A stretch of 64,000 nucleotides of DNA from Ascoidea rubescens DSM 1968 (Eukaryota > Ascomycota > Saccharomycetes > Ascoideales > Ascoideaceae), in the NCBI RefSeq assembly GCF_001661345.1, contig NW_017962917.1, forward strand, positions 434,001-498,000, in the 5' to 3' direction. The translations under genes and the position numbers were made by a program. The notes beneath the pieces are model-generated. The model saw nothing but the letters and a program-made list of their open reading frames with translations. It was not told the origin of the DNA and made no database searches. Below are positions 63,333-64,000 of the stretch, piece by piece; the first letter of the stretch is position 1; each line of letters opens with the position of its first letter.

Positions 63333-64000
63333 ATGACTATACTAATCAATTCTCCTCACGAAGATCAATCAATCAAATCAATCACCTCTTTAAAAGAATA
63401 TCTACAAAAAAATCAAAAATTTAATCCCAATGACCCAGTTTTTCTCATAATAACTACCGAAAAACCTTTAATTAAAAAAAATGACTATATCCCAAGAATA
63501 ATGTATGTTGATTTTCACTTGTTTGTTATTGCTTTTGCTTCTTCTTTCTAACTAGCCCATTATTCTTCAATTCGATTCAACCTAATCGCATTGAATTGAA
63601 TCCTATTATATTATATTACTCTATAAAAGACCCCTTCCTCATAAACTTTCTTCTACAGGATCCAAATCAATTCTTTTAATCACAAAAGACCCTTCCACTG
63701 TCTTTAGATCAGAATTGTCTAAAAACCCAAAGACCCAGGAATTAATTAAAGAAATTTACTCTTTAAAAAAATTGAAATCAATTTCTAGAAATTCTAAAAG
63801 ATTGAAAAACATTTTTAATGAGTTTGATCTAATCTTAGCTGATCATAGAATTAATCATTTTTTGCCTGATATTTTAGGCACCATGTTTTATGTTAAACAT
63901 AAAAAAGTACCCTTTACAGTTCAATTGGCAAAACCTTCAATTATTAAATCAATCAAGTCAAAATCAAAGTTAAACCAGATTAACAAACATAAAAATCACG
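63333..64000 (+). CDS. UTP30: Utp30-like ribosome-biogenesis protein (L1 fold), 5' part, one intron
   Basis: The gene runs off the right edge. Exon 1 (63333-63502) encodes MTILINSPHEDQ and ends in YIPRI plus two bases. The intron is 63503-63629 (donor GTATGT, acceptor AAAAG). Exon 2 from 63630 continues IPLPHKLSSTGSKSILLITK. The junction gives YIPRIIPLPHKL, lining up with the NIPRIIPLTKYKL I recall for S. cerevisiae Utp30. Further matches are ILLITKDPS, ELIKEIYSLKKL, FDLILADHRINHFLPDILG and FYVKHKKVPFTVQLAKP. Utp30 is an L1-domain protein of the 90S/SSU processome. The paralogue Cic1 is the alternative. About 179 residues are visible of an expected ~270. A competing acceptor (CTACAG at about 63658) would shift the frame and lose the conserved block. 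Confidence 0.85.
63503..63629 (+). other. UTP30 intron
   Basis: 127 bases, donor GTATGT, candidate branch TTCTAAC (63545-63551), acceptor AAAAG at 63628-63629. Chosen because it alone restores the conserved PRIIPL stretch in frame. Confidence 0.75.

Overview
This window is nuclear DNA from an ascomycete yeast (Saccharomycotina). The genome is strongly A+T-rich, and the proteins carry long Asn/Ser/Gln runs encoded by AAT/AAC/TCA repeats. Introns are short and have yeast signals (GTATGT or GTAAGT donors, TACTAAC-like branch points). Almost every gene has a clear budding-yeast relative. CTG codons are scarce. Two CTGs in the Swi3 coiled coil sit where a hydrophobic residue is expected, which mildly favours CTG = Leu but does not exclude a lineage with altered CUG decoding. 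I saw no rRNA, tRNA or CRISPR array. Gene identities come from remembered family sequences and motifs, not from a search.

Layout. 0.6-7.9 kb: TPO5 (polyamine transporter), YJU2 (splicing factor) and CLA4 (PAK kinase), all on +. 7.9-13.0 kb: a gene-poor stretch with a TTTTA microsatellite and relic-like ORFs. 13.0-17.4 kb: KTR1 (mannosyltransferase), a Pho80-type cyclin and ATG27, all on +. 17.4-22.4 kb: a second gene-poor stretch with a decayed minus-strand coding remnant, a decayed F-box-like/LRR gene and a possible solo LTR. 22.4-30.6 kb: PFD1 (one intron), FHL1 and PRE2, all on -. 31.5-39.5 kb: an NNK1-like kinase and BDF1 on +. 40.0-54.3 kb: TAF12(-)/COY1(+) and PAN1(-)/SWI3(+), two divergent pairs. 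54.3-56.5 kb: a second, shorter copy of the LRR pseudogene. 56.6-64.0 kb: HFM1/MER3 (five exons), a palmitoyl-protein thioesterase, and the 5' part of UTP30, which is split by an intron and runs off the end.

The genes do not form one pathway. They are core housekeeping and regulatory genes: transcription (FHL1, BDF1, TAF12, SWI3), proteasome and prefoldin (PRE2, PFD1), trafficking, actin and autophagy (COY1, PAN1, ATG27), signalling (CLA4, NNK1-like, cyclin), glycosylation (KTR1), RNA processing and ribosome assembly (YJU2, UTP30), and meiosis (HFM1).

The most interesting structure lies between the genes. (i) ATG27 and PFD1, which I recall as convergent neighbours in S. cerevisiae, are here still convergent but separated by about 5 kb of decayed sequence. 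(ii) Two related, decayed F-box-like/LRR genes lie 36 kb apart and share even their upstream DNA. (iii) Many promoters are local G+C-rich islands with CACGTG, and several carry GCAGAAGCA/TGCTTCTGC-type low-complexity leaders. (iv) The MER3 helicase gene has four introns, one of them splitting its zinc-binding motif. I found no convincing evidence of a wholly new biological system.
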